DNA of 64,000 nucleotides from Phyllostachys edulis (taxonomy: Eukaryota; Streptophyta; Magnoliopsida; Poales; Poaceae), in NCBI GenBank assembly GCA_036346405.1, contig CM070559.1, forward strand, positions 42,163,518 through 42,227,517. The letters run 5' to 3'. The notes below the pieces were generated by a model. The model worked only from the letters and a program-made list of their open reading frames with translations. It made no database searches and was not told the DNA's origin. Position numbers and translations under genes: made by a program. Shown piece after piece: positions 45,191 through 56,100 of the stretch; position 1 is the stretch's first letter, and every line of letters begins with the position of its first letter.

Positions 45191-46282
45191 ATGGGCCATA
45201 CAAACCGCAACGCCAACCGCCGCCCCGAGACCCCAAACCAATCCCCGCCACGCCGCGCCCGGAGACGGAGCCCGGTGTCTCGTCGATCGCTGGATGCAGG
45301 GTCGCTGCCTCCGCTTCTCCCCTCGGTCTCTACTACACCACCGATATCCTAGCCCCTGCCGAGAGTCGAGACCGTCTCCGCCGACGCCACAAAGATGAGG
45401 GTCAGGGCTTGAAGGGATCTGGGACCGACAGGGTGTCTGATTCCAGCGAGTCGGAGGGTTCAGGAGGGACAGCAGGCACCGGCACCGCCGGAAGGGACGT
45501 GGCCGCAGCAGAAGCAGCAAAGGAAGCCGCCTCCATCGCCGCCGATCGCGTGGTACGGAGAGCGATTGCGATGAGGACTCGGAGACCTCCTACGATTCCG
45601 AGGATTCCGGGGATAGAAAGAGCAGGAAGAGATCAAGAAGTCACAGAGTTCTAAGAAAATTGGGAGGAGCTCCACGAGGAAGAAGGGGAAGGATTTCTCA
45701 AGGAGGAAGAAAAGCAAGCGATCGGATTCCGATGGCTCAGGTAAATCCGATCGTGCCGCCGCGGGCAATGGCAAGATCGGCGATGAGACGAAGGAAGCTA
45801 TCGAGCTCAAGAAGATGATCGAGTTCAAGGAGATACTCGTGGTACGGAATCTGCAGCCCGCGTTGGACGACGACGCTGCTCCGCTGGTCGGGTCGATGCC
45901 GACGCCGCTGCCTCGTGCCGAGGCGCAGGTCAAGTACGGCGGCGCCCTGCGTCCGGGAGAGAGCGACGCCATGGCGCAGTTCGTGCAGCGGGGGAAGCGC
46001 ATCCCGCGGCGTGGGGAGGTGGGCCTGTCCGCCGAGGAGATCCAGAGGTTCGAGGAGGCCGGGTACGTGATGAGCGGGAGCAGGCACTCGAGGATCACCG
46101 CCGTGCGCCTCCGCAAGGAGAACCAGGTGTACAGCGCCGAGGAGAAGCGCGCGCTCGCCGCTTTCAACTACGAGCAGAAGGCGAGGCGGGATAGCAAGGT
46201 CAGGGACGACCTCAGGCGTCTCGTGGACAAGGCGCTCAGCAAACTCGACGAGACCGAGCGTGATCCGTTCGCTGAAAAGTAA
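45191..46282 (+). pseudogene. NKAP/MAS2-like gene: intact C-terminal domain, frame-broken N-terminus
   Basis: The frame open from 45617 to 46282 encodes the conserved C-terminal SynMuv/NKAP domain: YGGALRPGESDAMAQFV, GKRIPRRGEVGLS, RFEEAGYVMSGSRHSR, AVRLRKENQVYSAEEKRALA. The domain spans about residues 40-138 counted from Met 45815, with a Lys-rich stretch before it. NKAP (MAS2 in Arabidopsis) is a nuclear RNA-binding protein linked to splicing and rRNA gene expression, usually over 300 residues with a long Arg/Ser-rich N-terminus. Here SR-like sequence can be found upstream, but in changing frames: RRPETPNQSPPRRARRRSP (from ATG 45191), then RESRPSPPTP, then acidic SSESEGSG, then SDCDEDSETSYDSEDSGDRK with a shift before KKGKDFSRRKKSK. 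At least three frame changes make a full protein impossible without introns, and no convincing splice sites are seen. It is a decayed copy or a gene for a short C-terminal protein. Confidence 0.75.
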
Positions 46283-47076
46283 CTCGCTCTGAAGCACGGA
46301 CACTCGGGAAAACTGTCCTATTCGTGTCAAACGGTGTGTGAGATATGGACACGTGCCGGACATGTCTCGGACACATATCGGCGAAGTATCGGAGACTTTT
46401 ATAATAAATTTTAATCTTTAAAATTCCCGATACGTGTTGGACACGTCGTGACCGTGTGTCCAACACGTTTGACGACACGGCCCGGCCCAAGACAAGCGAA
46501 CAGCCCGCGCGATGCTAGGTCTTCTTGCCTCCCGCACCTCCCGAACCTAAAGCCGGCTGCCTCCTCGCGCTGCTGCTGGCGCTGCCTCCCTTGACGCTGA
46601 AGCTCGCGCCGTCGGCCTCTCCGCGCCCAGCCGCGCCGTCGCCGGATCGAGCTAGGGAGGGTCAGCCGTCGGATCCACTCGGTCTCCTCGACGACCTCCA
46701 GCTCGGCGGCTCCTCCCATTGCCGTCGGATCAGCTCGGTCCTCCCTTGCATGTCGCGTCGCCCGGCTCGGCTCTGTCCTCCCTCATATGGCTTGCGCCAC
46801 CGGCTCCGTCTTCCCTCATGGGATCGCCCGCAAGACTGCAGTCTCCTCGCCTCACGCCACCGGCTCGGTACTCCTTCCCCTCGCGCCGCCAGGTGAAGTT
46901 GTGTACTCCCTCCCCTTGCGCCGCCGGCTCAGTAGTGAATGATGCTTTGGCTTTGCTTGTGAAAAACTAAAAATGTGAAGTTATGATACCTTGGTGGTGA
47001 GAGTCCGAGACTTAGTAGTGAATGATGCTTTGGTGAGAGACAAATGAGACTTAGTATGTACTGATGCTATGCTTGT
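46283..47076. other. 3' flank of the NKAP-like copy and GC-rich block
   Basis: A repetitive GTGTCGGACACGT-like stretch at 46340-46460 is followed by a C-rich, coding-like block (46500-46940) with CGCCACCGGCTCGG words repeated about every 60-70 bp (46795, 46855, 46915). No domain was recognised in any frame. The C-rich repeats look like a leader or transposon-promoter sequence. Confidence 0.45.
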
Positions 47077-47151
47077 GATACATAAATGATGCATTGATGC
47101 TTGTGTACTGATGCCATCAGTACACAAGCATCAATACATCATTTATGTATC
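47077..47151. repeat. 75-bp near-perfect palindrome
   Basis: Two 37-base arms centred on position 47114 are reverse complements with a single mismatch. The left arm starts GATACATAAATGATG and ends TGTGTACTGATG; the right arm mirrors it to CATCATTTATGTATC. The loop is one base, so it could extrude as a cruciform or be transcribed as a long hairpin. It shows no coding potential and no target-site duplication that I can define. Confidence 0.9.
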
Positions 47152-47217
47152 ATTTTCATGTTATTATGTTAATATGTTAGTACGTTACTGATTGCTTGTT
47201 TTCGTCATTTTAGAAAA

Positions 47218-47343
47218 ATGAAAACCGGTAATTCTAGCGCTAGAGAGGAGCAAACCAACAATAGGTTCAAGCCTCCATTGTGGAATCATGAGTCTTCTAC
47301 TGTGATGATCGAAGAAGAAAATGAGGATGAAGTGGAAGACTAA
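47218..47343 (+). CDS. Short unrecognised ORF or 3' exon
   Basis: A 41-residue ORF begins 5 bases after an acceptor-like TTTCGTCATTTTAG. The product has a basic start and a strongly acidic end (IEEENEDEVED). It could be the last exon of an unrecognised gene, or a transposon-captured exon. No domain was recognised. The preceding palindrome would fall in the putative intron. Confidence 0.25.
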   Translation: MKTGNSSAREEQTNNRFKPPLWNHESSTVMIEEENEDEVED

Positions 47344-48104
47344 GAGTCCCATCCCATGCTATCTTTTATTTAGCCTTGTCACTGGAATTTGATTTTGTTA
47401 TGTAACTTAAGTTGAACCACTTCTATGTTGAGCTGTTGCATGTTGCCTAGTAGCACCTTGCTTTTGGTTGAACTATGCATTTAAGTTTCTATGTTTGAAC
47501 TTGGCTGCTTGTTAATTTTATAAACGCTATCAATTATCAATTGTAGTTGCTCTATTGCTTTGAGCCTTTGATTGTTCAAAAATCAAGTATATATGTTATC
47601 TTTATAGTCTTGCAACTCTTCTTGATCATGTTACTTCTTTTCGGGTTTATGGAATTATGATTTCGAAAATGGTATTCATATGAACAATTGAACATATCAT
47701 GATTCATGAATTATTCTGAGAACCAAGAAGAATGAAGAGGCAAGGGTCATTTTGAGAGGTACATATTCGAGTTTATTTTACACTTTACAAAATTTCAATT
47801 CGACAAGCATGAAGAAACATAAAAATGATACATATGTGTAATTTATTCTTATTATTTAAATATATATAGCCGTGGTAAATCAGTATCGGTATTTTTGGGA
47901 AAATGATGAATTCCGTGTCGGTTAATAGTGTCGACGTATCCGTGTCCTTGCATCATAGCTAACACGCCGTTCCAACCTGCTGTTATCCTGCTGTGCCTCC
48001 TGTTAGTATGAAATTTTGATTGACATTGCTTAGTGCATCAGCGAATTTTGCATGAAGATATTGCCATATGTAATATGTTTGCTACCTAAGTTTGGAGTTA
48101 GTAG

Positions 48105-48230
48105 AACTTATCTGTAAATTCTTCATTATATCAACCTTGCTTGGCTTATGATGCTTACTGGTTACTATCAGTGTTTGAACTTATCTGTAAATTCTGCATT
48201 ATATCAACCTTGCTTGGCTTATGATGCTTT
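48105..48230. repeat. 73-bp tandem duplication
   Basis: AACTTATCTGTAAATTCT..CATTATATCAACCTTGCTTG..CTTATGATGCTT occurs at 48105 and 48178. A 28-bp unit TAGTTAATTAAATAAATTAGGC is also duplicated at about 48458-48505. Confidence 0.8.
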
Positions 48231-48699
48231 TTGTATATTGCATCTAACAGCTTGTAGTCTCTGTGCAAACAATGAGGCGTGAGTTAGAGGACTAGGGGTT
48301 CATATATGTAGCTCTTAATTTCATTTTCCTGTAAACAAACATGACCTATTAGAGATATATATAGGCGTATGTGGACATGTTAAAATGTGGCAATGCAAAC
48401 ATTTGGAATACTCCAAACTTTGCAAGAACAAGGATATTTCTAGGGGGTATTCTAGAGTAGTTAATTAAATAAATTAGGCTAGTTAATTAAATAAATTAGG
48501 CAAACTTCTAGTATCTAGATATTTTGTAAGAAGTGTGTAAATTATAGATATTTTAGTTGAAGGGCTATAATCTTGACACTTGTCAAGAATCCAATGGCCC
48601 ACAAGCTCTACAAATAGAGGCCATGACCTCTTGCCATGCCATTGTTTGATAGCATGGTAGAAGGCAATAAGAGTGTAGGGAGTGAGTGCTAGGTTAGCA

Positions 48700-50280
48700 T
48701 GTTGGAGATATGCCCTAGAGGTAATCATAGTGATGATTGTATCACGTCTATGTTTATGAGTTGTTGAATAAATATTATTTTGTTCCTTGATTGAATCATC
48801 ATTTATAAAGATTAACAAGTATGTGACTTGTTGATGAAGCTCTTTTAACTTATGATGATGTCATTCTAAAAGTATCCCTGGTCGAATGTTACTGGACGAG
48901 ACACTAGTGACTATACGACCAGCACATGTATTGATTGATGACCATGTTTCACCGGTCATGGATATAGGGATATCGAATCAATAATGTGAACACATGTTGG
49001 AGAACATGGGGTTAGATTGACCCACCTTGAGACACTGTTGAGATTGTTATGATTCTATGTGTTGTCAGTTGGTCTCAAGCAATGATGATGTATAATCCTT
49101 AGACCTGAGATCAGCATGGTTCCCTACCTGTGTAATAGCACTCTTAAAGGTTGCCAAACGCTACTCGTAACTGGGTAGTTATAAAGGTAGCTTTCGGATA
49201 TGCTATGAAACAAGCGGAGGGATGTGATTGGTCGGATATGGGATTTGCCTCTCCTAACATAACAGGAGAGATGTCTCTGAGCCCCTCGATGTGATCGGAT
49301 AAAGAAAGTGCATGGCCATACCACTAGTGGTCGAAGTGTTCGACCACGTGAAGTTATCCGACACTCGATCGAGAAAGTATTGAACAGTCCATGGATGGCA
49401 CAACATCTCACGTGGAGTTCAACCAGACATCGTGAGGCAAAGAGAGAATACAAGAGTAGGTCGCTTAGTTCGATCGATTCGGAGTTGGTTGTATGGAGAT
49501 CTGAGCTAGTCGTAGGCTGGTCGAGCGTAATCCTGAGTAGTCGAAACACAGTGGTATAGAGATAGGACACAGTCGTAAGTGATGAGGACACAGGTCGTAG
49601 ATCATATTGCATTAAGGTTCGTCCGATATAATTTGTGTGTATTCGGGAATCGTTATGTCTTGCTAGGAACCACTAACAACTCGTGGTCGGAAAGGGTTTC
49701 CGAGTCACAACCGATTATGCATGAACCTACAGGGTCACACACTTAACGGGTTAGAACAAACCAGTACGGATACGATTCGTCAAACATGTTCGGATAGGAT
49801 CCGTCACGAGCACTATATAAGGAGATGCATGAGACTGTTGGGAAAGGAGTGAACATAGCAAACGAGACACACAAAAGTCGTGAGTTGAGTTGTTCCACCA
49901 AAACCTTAGCTGCCATCTTCCTGAGAGCTATGTCGTGCGACTTGGTGCTAGCACACTAGTGTACAGTTGTTCCTTCCCTGGACGTGTGGATACCATATAG
50001 GGGCTATTGCAGTTGCTGTTGCACTTGAGGACGATCCGCGATCTTCATAAGGAATTGCAGAGATTGCTGGAGGAGTCGATCGACTCGTAGGGACGCTGAC
50101 CAATTGACTACAACCACTACATCGACACGCTCTACGTTGGACCAAACTGCTCCAACTCTTCTTCCGCTGCTCTGCGCGTCTGGTGGTAATGATATGTGAT
50201 CATCTACTTTCTTGGCTTCCTGGTTTACGTGGTAGAAAATTTTTGATTTGTTGCTATCGTAGCCTACTCGTACCCCAACA
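48700..50280 (+). mobile_element. Solo Angela-type Copia LTR
   Basis: This LTR of 1581 bp runs from TGTTGGAGATATGCCCTAGA to CTACTCGTACCCCAACA, with flanks TAGCA (48695-48699) and TAGCC (50281-50285), a target duplication with one change. CACTATATAAGG near 49811 is the likely TATA box. It is homologous to 25052-27368 but lacks the gypsy insertion, thereby supplying the empty-site sequence. No coding region is present. Confidence 0.85.
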
Positions 50281-50480
50281 TAGCCATCCAAAGGTGCGTG
50301 TGTTCACTTTTGTGTAATAGTGTTGGTGTTTTAATAAAGTAGCATTTTCTAACGGGAAGTCTCCCGGTTAGGTCCTGATACTTCTAAGTACTTAGTGCAT
50401 TATTAAGTTGTGATTTAACGTGAGCAGCTCGGTCGCCTCGAATCGCCATTATTAAAGTTTCTGTTGTCATATATACAGGC

Positions 50481-51150
50481 TTATTAAGGCATCACCTAAA
50501 GCGACACTTAGGCGGTAAGGCGATGCTGATGTCGTAAGGCGTAGCCCCACCTTGCGTCGCCCCCGCCTTGGCACCTCCTCCCCGTAGTTCCCCGTCACGC
50601 ACCACCTCGACACCTCCTCCTTGCGGTTCCCCGTCACGCGACTCCTCCTCCCGGCTTCCCATCCCCGTCGCCGTCGCGTAGCTCCTCGGTGCCTCCTCCC
50701 CGCTGAGGGAGGAGGCGACGCGGGCGAAGGGGTGCAGAGGGAGAGGAGAGTCGGAGAGGAAGAGGGGGAGGGGAGGCAGCGCGATGTAGGTCGGCGCTGC
50801 CGTTGAGGGAGGACCGTAGGAGGTGGTGCAGCCCAGAGTTGAGGGAGGACAGAGGAGACGGCGTGGGCGAAGGGGCGTGGAGGGAGGCGGGCAAAGCCGG
50901 CGATGGCGCGCATCATGCGGTTTGAAGCGGGGGAAAGAGGAGGGTGCAATGGGTAGGGCGGCCGGGGTGGCGAGGCGGTGAGGCGAGATCTTCTGTGGTG
51001 AACTGGAGGATCTTCTGTGATGAACTGGAGGAGCTTGAACATAGTTCAAAACTGTGATACAAATTATTTGCAAAAGTTTGGCGAATCAGGCCGCCTTAGG
51101 ATGTGTAAGGGGGGAGTGAGTCGCCTCGCCTCGTCTTACTGCCTTAATAA
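50481..51150. mobile_element. Small TIR DNA element, possibly hAT-like, with GC-rich cargo
   Basis: TTATTAAGGCA (50481-50491) and TGCCTTAATAA (51140-51150) are perfect inverted ends. Subterminal words such as CTTAGGCGGTAAGGCG, and GGCCGCCTTAGG with GAGTCGCCTCGCC, mirror each other. The 670-bp body is about 70% GC between 50530 and 50990 and open in several frames on both strands, with no recognised domain. It resembles a fragment of a GC-rich leader. Sequences CATATATAC lie close to both outer edges but not exactly abutting, so the target duplication is uncertain. Confidence 0.55.
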
Positions 51151-51186
51151 CCATGCATATATACCTCGGTTTCTTTCTTTTTTTAA

Positions 51187-51498
51187 TCAAAAGCATGACC
51201 CGACTTTTGTTGAAAGCGGAAGGACACAAGGTTTTAATGGAGATACAACTGGGGAAACCCAACTTACCAAGCAAAACACAAAATAAAACTGGTAGGAACA
51301 AACTACTCGTAAGACAACTAGAATTCTTGTAAGGCTGAACCAAAACACAAAGCCTAGAACATATAGAATTTTATTATCAGAGATCAACTTGATGATGATG
51401 ATGAGATACTCCTTCCTCGCAGCTTCCCAATTTGGCTCTTGGTCTTCTGTGAATTTGTCTATAAGCTCTTCTCCTTCTCCTTCATAAGTATCTTCCAT
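51187..51498 (-). pseudogene. Unrecognised minus-strand ORF with acidic N-terminus
   Basis: A 103-codon minus-strand ORF starts MEDTYEGEGEELIDKFTEDQ followed by EPNWEAARKEYL, after which the translation becomes hydrophobic and probably non-coding. Upstream on the same strand a duplicated segment (51600-51700) encodes a similar EGTSEGQGEY. This suggests a short coding exon that was duplicated. I do not recognise the family. Confidence 0.25.
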
Positions 51499-51700
51499 TG
51501 CCGCAACACATCAATAAATTTGTATAATGCTTAACTTCATATGCCAACTATGAATAAATTTATATACCTCGGTTTCTTATATTCTCCTTGTCCTTCAGAA
51601 GTACCTTCCACTACCGCAAAACATGAATAAATTTGTATAATGCTTAACTTCATATGCCAACTATGCATAAATTTATATACCTCGGTTTCTTAGATGCTTG
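51487..51700. repeat. 113-bp tandem duplication
   Basis: Two copies, starting at 51487 and 51600, share AGTA.CTTCCA, AATAAATTTGTATAATGCTT, AACTTCATATGCCAACTATG and TTTATATACCTCGGTTTCTTA with few changes. Confidence 0.85.
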
Positions 51701-52672
51701 TATATTTGTATTATTTATATTAGTCGGGATATTAGGATACTATTCTAACGTACTTGACTTCTTATATCAACTATTTTATTTGGAACTCACAATGTATGAT
51801 TAGGACATTATCCAACAAGATTTTACCTCATATCATTTACACATCAGCTGGCCTGCAGTTATTTTTGTGCTATAAGCATGAGTTATTATTTAGCTTCTTA
51901 TATGAAAATGGGTCTTTTGCTTCTCCTTGACCAAGGTCTCACACTGATTTGATGATCTCTTGAAGGACAGAAAAAATTCTACTTTAATAAAAATACTAGT
52001 CTTTTGTGGCAAACATAGATCACGAAGAAAGTGGGTGCCATGTTGTTATGGCGTGGGTTGGTGGAAGATGAAGATGGGACGGTAAGATAGCTGGGTGAAG
52101 GCATGATCGCCCTCGGGACTGCTAGCTTGTTCCAACAAGGTCCGAGGCTCTGATTCTACCAAGAGTTTTGAGGTAAAGACTACTTTATTTCTAGTTGCCC
52201 TTCCCTCTTTTACATCTGTGGCTTTATAGCTTCAGCCAACAGGATTTTTGGAATTCTAAAGCATAAATCGAATTGGAAACTAAACCGATATAATTACAAA
52301 TACATTCTCTGAAGGAGAACCAAACTCTTATCTATTCTCTTAAGGAGAAACTATCCTATCTAACCTTCCTTGCCACAAGTAGTCCCCCTCCTTACCTTCT
52401 CCACAATATCTTAATCCAATTCTGCAACTTCTGCTGAAACCAAGTCGGTTCCCTCCTCTGCCAATTCCGAAACTGCTTTTGCCCCTTCAGCCGAATCTCT
52501 CCCAACCGAAGCAGTTGCAACTGGCTTGCATCGTATCCTCTTATATGTCTTACTCACAAAGGCGTCCACAACATATGTCAAAGGTACTTAGCCGCCCATT
52601 AATTCAATGAATTTTGATTTTATGCTTTGCCTTGAAGCCAGTAGCATGCAACATTCAAATCTACATGTGATG
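51701..52672. other. Intergenic region
   Basis: AT-rich DNA with no gene recognised. A GGCTCTGATTCTACCA word at about 52147 recalls a reverse-oriented primer binding site but is not exact. Confidence 0.5.
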
Positions 52673-53151
52673 TGTCATGTGGAGACATTACTATGTACGT
52701 AGGCATCGCCGATTGAAGAACAATCCGTCTGGATTGCATGGCTCGGTTGACTCGGCTGGAAAGGAGCTGGTTGCGGTTTCCTGTGATGATACGGCGACAA
52801 AGTCCAAAGGTGTAACTAAATAATAGTTGTAATTGGAAACGTTACATTCAGAGTTGTAAACGGAGATGCTTTCCGATTTCTTATTTCCTTTCTGTTTTTA
52901 GCAATAGACTAGCTAGCAATGCTATATAAGAGTTATACGTTGTAATTCAAGAGATATACAAGAAATATATCTTCCAACTCAATTCTTCTATCTTCAAGTC
53001 TACTATCTCCAACTCTGCATCTGGCTTCGTCTGTCCGTGTCTTCTTCTCTGTACGTCGCGACGGGTCAACCAACTGAACGCGACAATCGTCCTGGGTGAC
53101 CTCCGGCCGAACACAGCTACAATCTATGGTCTCGAGATCGAGCTCGTGACA
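52673..53151 (+). repeat. 5' LTR of the Reina-like element
   Basis: From TGTCATGTGGAGACATTACT to GAGCTCGTGACA, with a TATA box GCTATATAAGAG at 52921-52932. It contains the 30-bp word CATCGCCGATTGAAGAAC..., also at the start of the 3' LTR. Confidence 0.9.
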
Positions 53152-53154
53152 TCT

Positions 53155-53166
53155 TAGTATCAGAGC
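53155..53166 (+). promoter_or_regulatory. Primer binding site
   Basis: TAGTATCAGAGC differs at one base from TGGTATCAGAGC, the complement of the initiator tRNA-Met 3' end. It lies 3 bases after the LTR. Confidence 0.8.
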
Positions 53167-53168
53167 CC

Positions 53169-56100
53169 ATGGCTGGACCATCGGAGATGGCTGCGTTGAC
53201 GCAACAGTTCGCTGAGCTCACGGCAGCCATGACGTTCAAGATGGAGGAACTCAAAACAAAAATTATAGCAGAAGATGCTAGCCTCAAGGATCGTGTCAAG
53301 ACATTGGAAAGGAGACTGATGCAATCTGGTGAGGGGCTGTTGCCTGCTCCAACCGGCGTATTGCCCGCCCACCCACCCAATTATCAGTTGAATTCGTCAA
53401 TTGGGAGCACTCATGGCATGCGAAGCCACAAATTGTCTTTTCCTACCTTTGACGGCAAAGATGACCCCTTGGGATGGCTTAACCGATGTGAGCAATTCTT
53501 TAGAGGTCAACAAACGCCGGAACGAGACAAGGTATGGCTCGCTTCATATCATTTGCTCGACGCCGCACAACATTGGTTTTTTCAGTTAGAACGTGACGAA
53601 GGAGAACCATCCTAGAGAGTATTCAAAGACTATTGCAATCTCTGATTTGGTCCGCCAATTCACAATAATTTTTTGGGGGAACTTGCTAAACTTCAGGCAG
53701 TCAGTACTGTTGATGACTATCAAGAGAGGTTTGTGAATCTCTTGTGTCGAGCGGATTCGTTGACGCTAGCACAACAAGTTCAGCTATTTACTTCTGGACT
53801 CATGGAGCCTGTCCTCACAGATGTGGAACTCCAGAACCCCGGTAGTTTACAGTTAGCTATGGCGTTGGCTCGGGCGTATGAGAAGCGTCACCAGGTCACT
53901 TCTAATTTATTTTGATCGGGCGGAAAGTAGTCTAACCAGAGCACACCAAAGCTTCAGCAGCCCACACCACCTCCCACAGGCGCGTTTTTGCATAAGACAT
54001 TACCAGCTACAGTATCGAGCTCCGACAACGTTGTAGCTCTGACTCCAGTTCCTCTGCCTCGCAAGCAATTGACAGCAACGCAAATGGCTGAACGTCGACG
54101 ACAAGGTCTTTGCTTTAATTGCGACGAGAAGTTCGTTCCTGGTCATCGCTGCAAACGCTTATTCTTACTGGAAGTCTGGCCTGACGACTCTGATGTTCTT
54201 CCGGCAGACACTTGCCTGGATGCACCAGAACCGGCTAACTCATTACATGCGCTGTCTGGGATTCAACCTCGCTCTACACAAACCATGAAGCTGTCTGTTT
54301 GGGTGGGATCAACTCAGTTCATTGCACTATTGGACTCTGGATCTACTCATAACTTTATCAGTGAGAATGCTGCCCAACGTGCAGACCTACACTTACAGCC
54401 ACAACATGGCCTGAGAGTGGTAGTGGCTAATGGTGAAAGTTTGTCTAGCACATGACTCTGTCCAAATCTACTAGTGTGCATTGCTCAAGAGATTTACACG
54501 TTGGATTGTTATTCAATTCCACTAGCTGTCTTTGATATGGTATTAGGAGTGCAATGGTTGAGTACATTGGGTCCTATCCTTTGGGATTTCCAACGATCAA
54601 CTCTATCTTTTTGGCTCCATGATCGACAAATTATCTGGCATGGCATACCATCCACATGGCACACTCTCCTGACCTTACAACCAGATGAACTTGATTTATT
54701 ACAGGAATTTTTAGAGGTGTTCAAAATATTGTTCACAGAACCACAAGGTTTGCCGCCACCTCGGTCGTTGGACCATCGCATCCATCTTCTGCCTGATGCT
54801 TCCCCAATTGTGGTCAGACCATATTGCTATACGCATGCACAGAAGGAAGAGCTTGAGAACTAGTGTAAGGAGATGCACTAGAAAGGAACTATTCGCTCGA
54901 GTCCTTCGGCGTTTTCAGCACCAATTTTGCTGGTAAAAAAACAAGATGGATCATGGCGATTCTGTGTGGATTATAGGGCATTGAATGCTAAAACCATCAA
55001 GGATAAATTTCCAATACTTGTGGTCGAAGAACTTTTGGACGAACTCAAGAATGCCAAATTCTTCACTAAATTGGATTTATGCTCGGGTTATCACCAGGTC
55101 CGGATGCATCCATCCGACATTGAGAAAACAACTTTCAGAACACATCAAGGGCTCTTTGAATTTTTAGTAATGCCATTTGGGCTCACAAATGCGCCGGCTA
55201 CATTTCAAGCGTTGATGAATACAGTTCTTCGGCCATATCTACGACGCTTTGTGCTCGTGTTCTTTGATGGCATTCTAATATATAGTACCTCCTGGTCAGA
55301 CCATCTACGACATCTTAGCACAGTATTCCAGGTACTCCAGGAACACCAATTTTGTCTTAAAAGATCCAAGTGTTTGTTTGGCACTTCCTCCGTAGCATAT
55401 TTGGGGCATGTAATTACTAGTGCTGGAGTTACTATGGATCAACAAAAGGTGCTTTCATGATACAAAGGCTGCACATTCCACGATCGGTCACGAGCTTTGT
55501 GAGGATTTCAAGGATTGGATGGGTATTATCGTTAGTTTATCAAAGATTATGGTATTTTGGCCGCACCTCTCACCAAGTTATTAAAGAAAGAAAATTTTCT
55601 ATGGTCACTGGCGGCCTCCAGTGCATTTGATCTTTTAAAACAGGCTTTGTCCTCAGCACCCGTTCTTCAATTACCGGATTTTCATAAAGATTTCATTGTT
55701 GAATGTGATGCTTCAGGCATCGGAATTGGAGTAGTGTTACATCAAGGTACAGGCCCAATTGCGTTCTTTAGCAGACCAATGGCTCTTCGTCATCAACAAT
55801 TGGCGGCTTATGAACAAGAGCTTATTGGATTGGTTCAGGCAATTAGGCATTGGCGTCCCCATACTTGTGGGCTCAAACATTCTTGGTAAGAACAGATCAT
55901 TATAGTTTGAAATTTTTATTGGACCAACGTTTGGCTACGGTACCTCAACACAAGTGGGTTAGTAAATTGCTGGGTTGCACATTCCGTGTGGAGTATCGGC
56001 CAGGCCGGCAAAATATTGTGGCGGATGCATTATCAAGGTGTGAATCAGATGAAGGGCTGGTTTGTGTAATTTCGCCATGATTTTGACATCTTTTAGTAGT

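Noticed and set aside
45460..46363. Two minus-strand ORFs of more than 200 codons
   Set aside because: They are the antisense of the NKAP-like domain; composition explains the openness.
50467..51073. Minus-strand ORFs of about 190 codons
   Set aside because: Low-complexity Pro/Ser/Arg translation of the GC-rich body of the TIR element.
52140..52165. Reverse-oriented primer binding site
   Set aside because: GGCTCTGATTCTACCA has extra bases relative to the tRNA-Met site and no LTR end could be recognised beside it.
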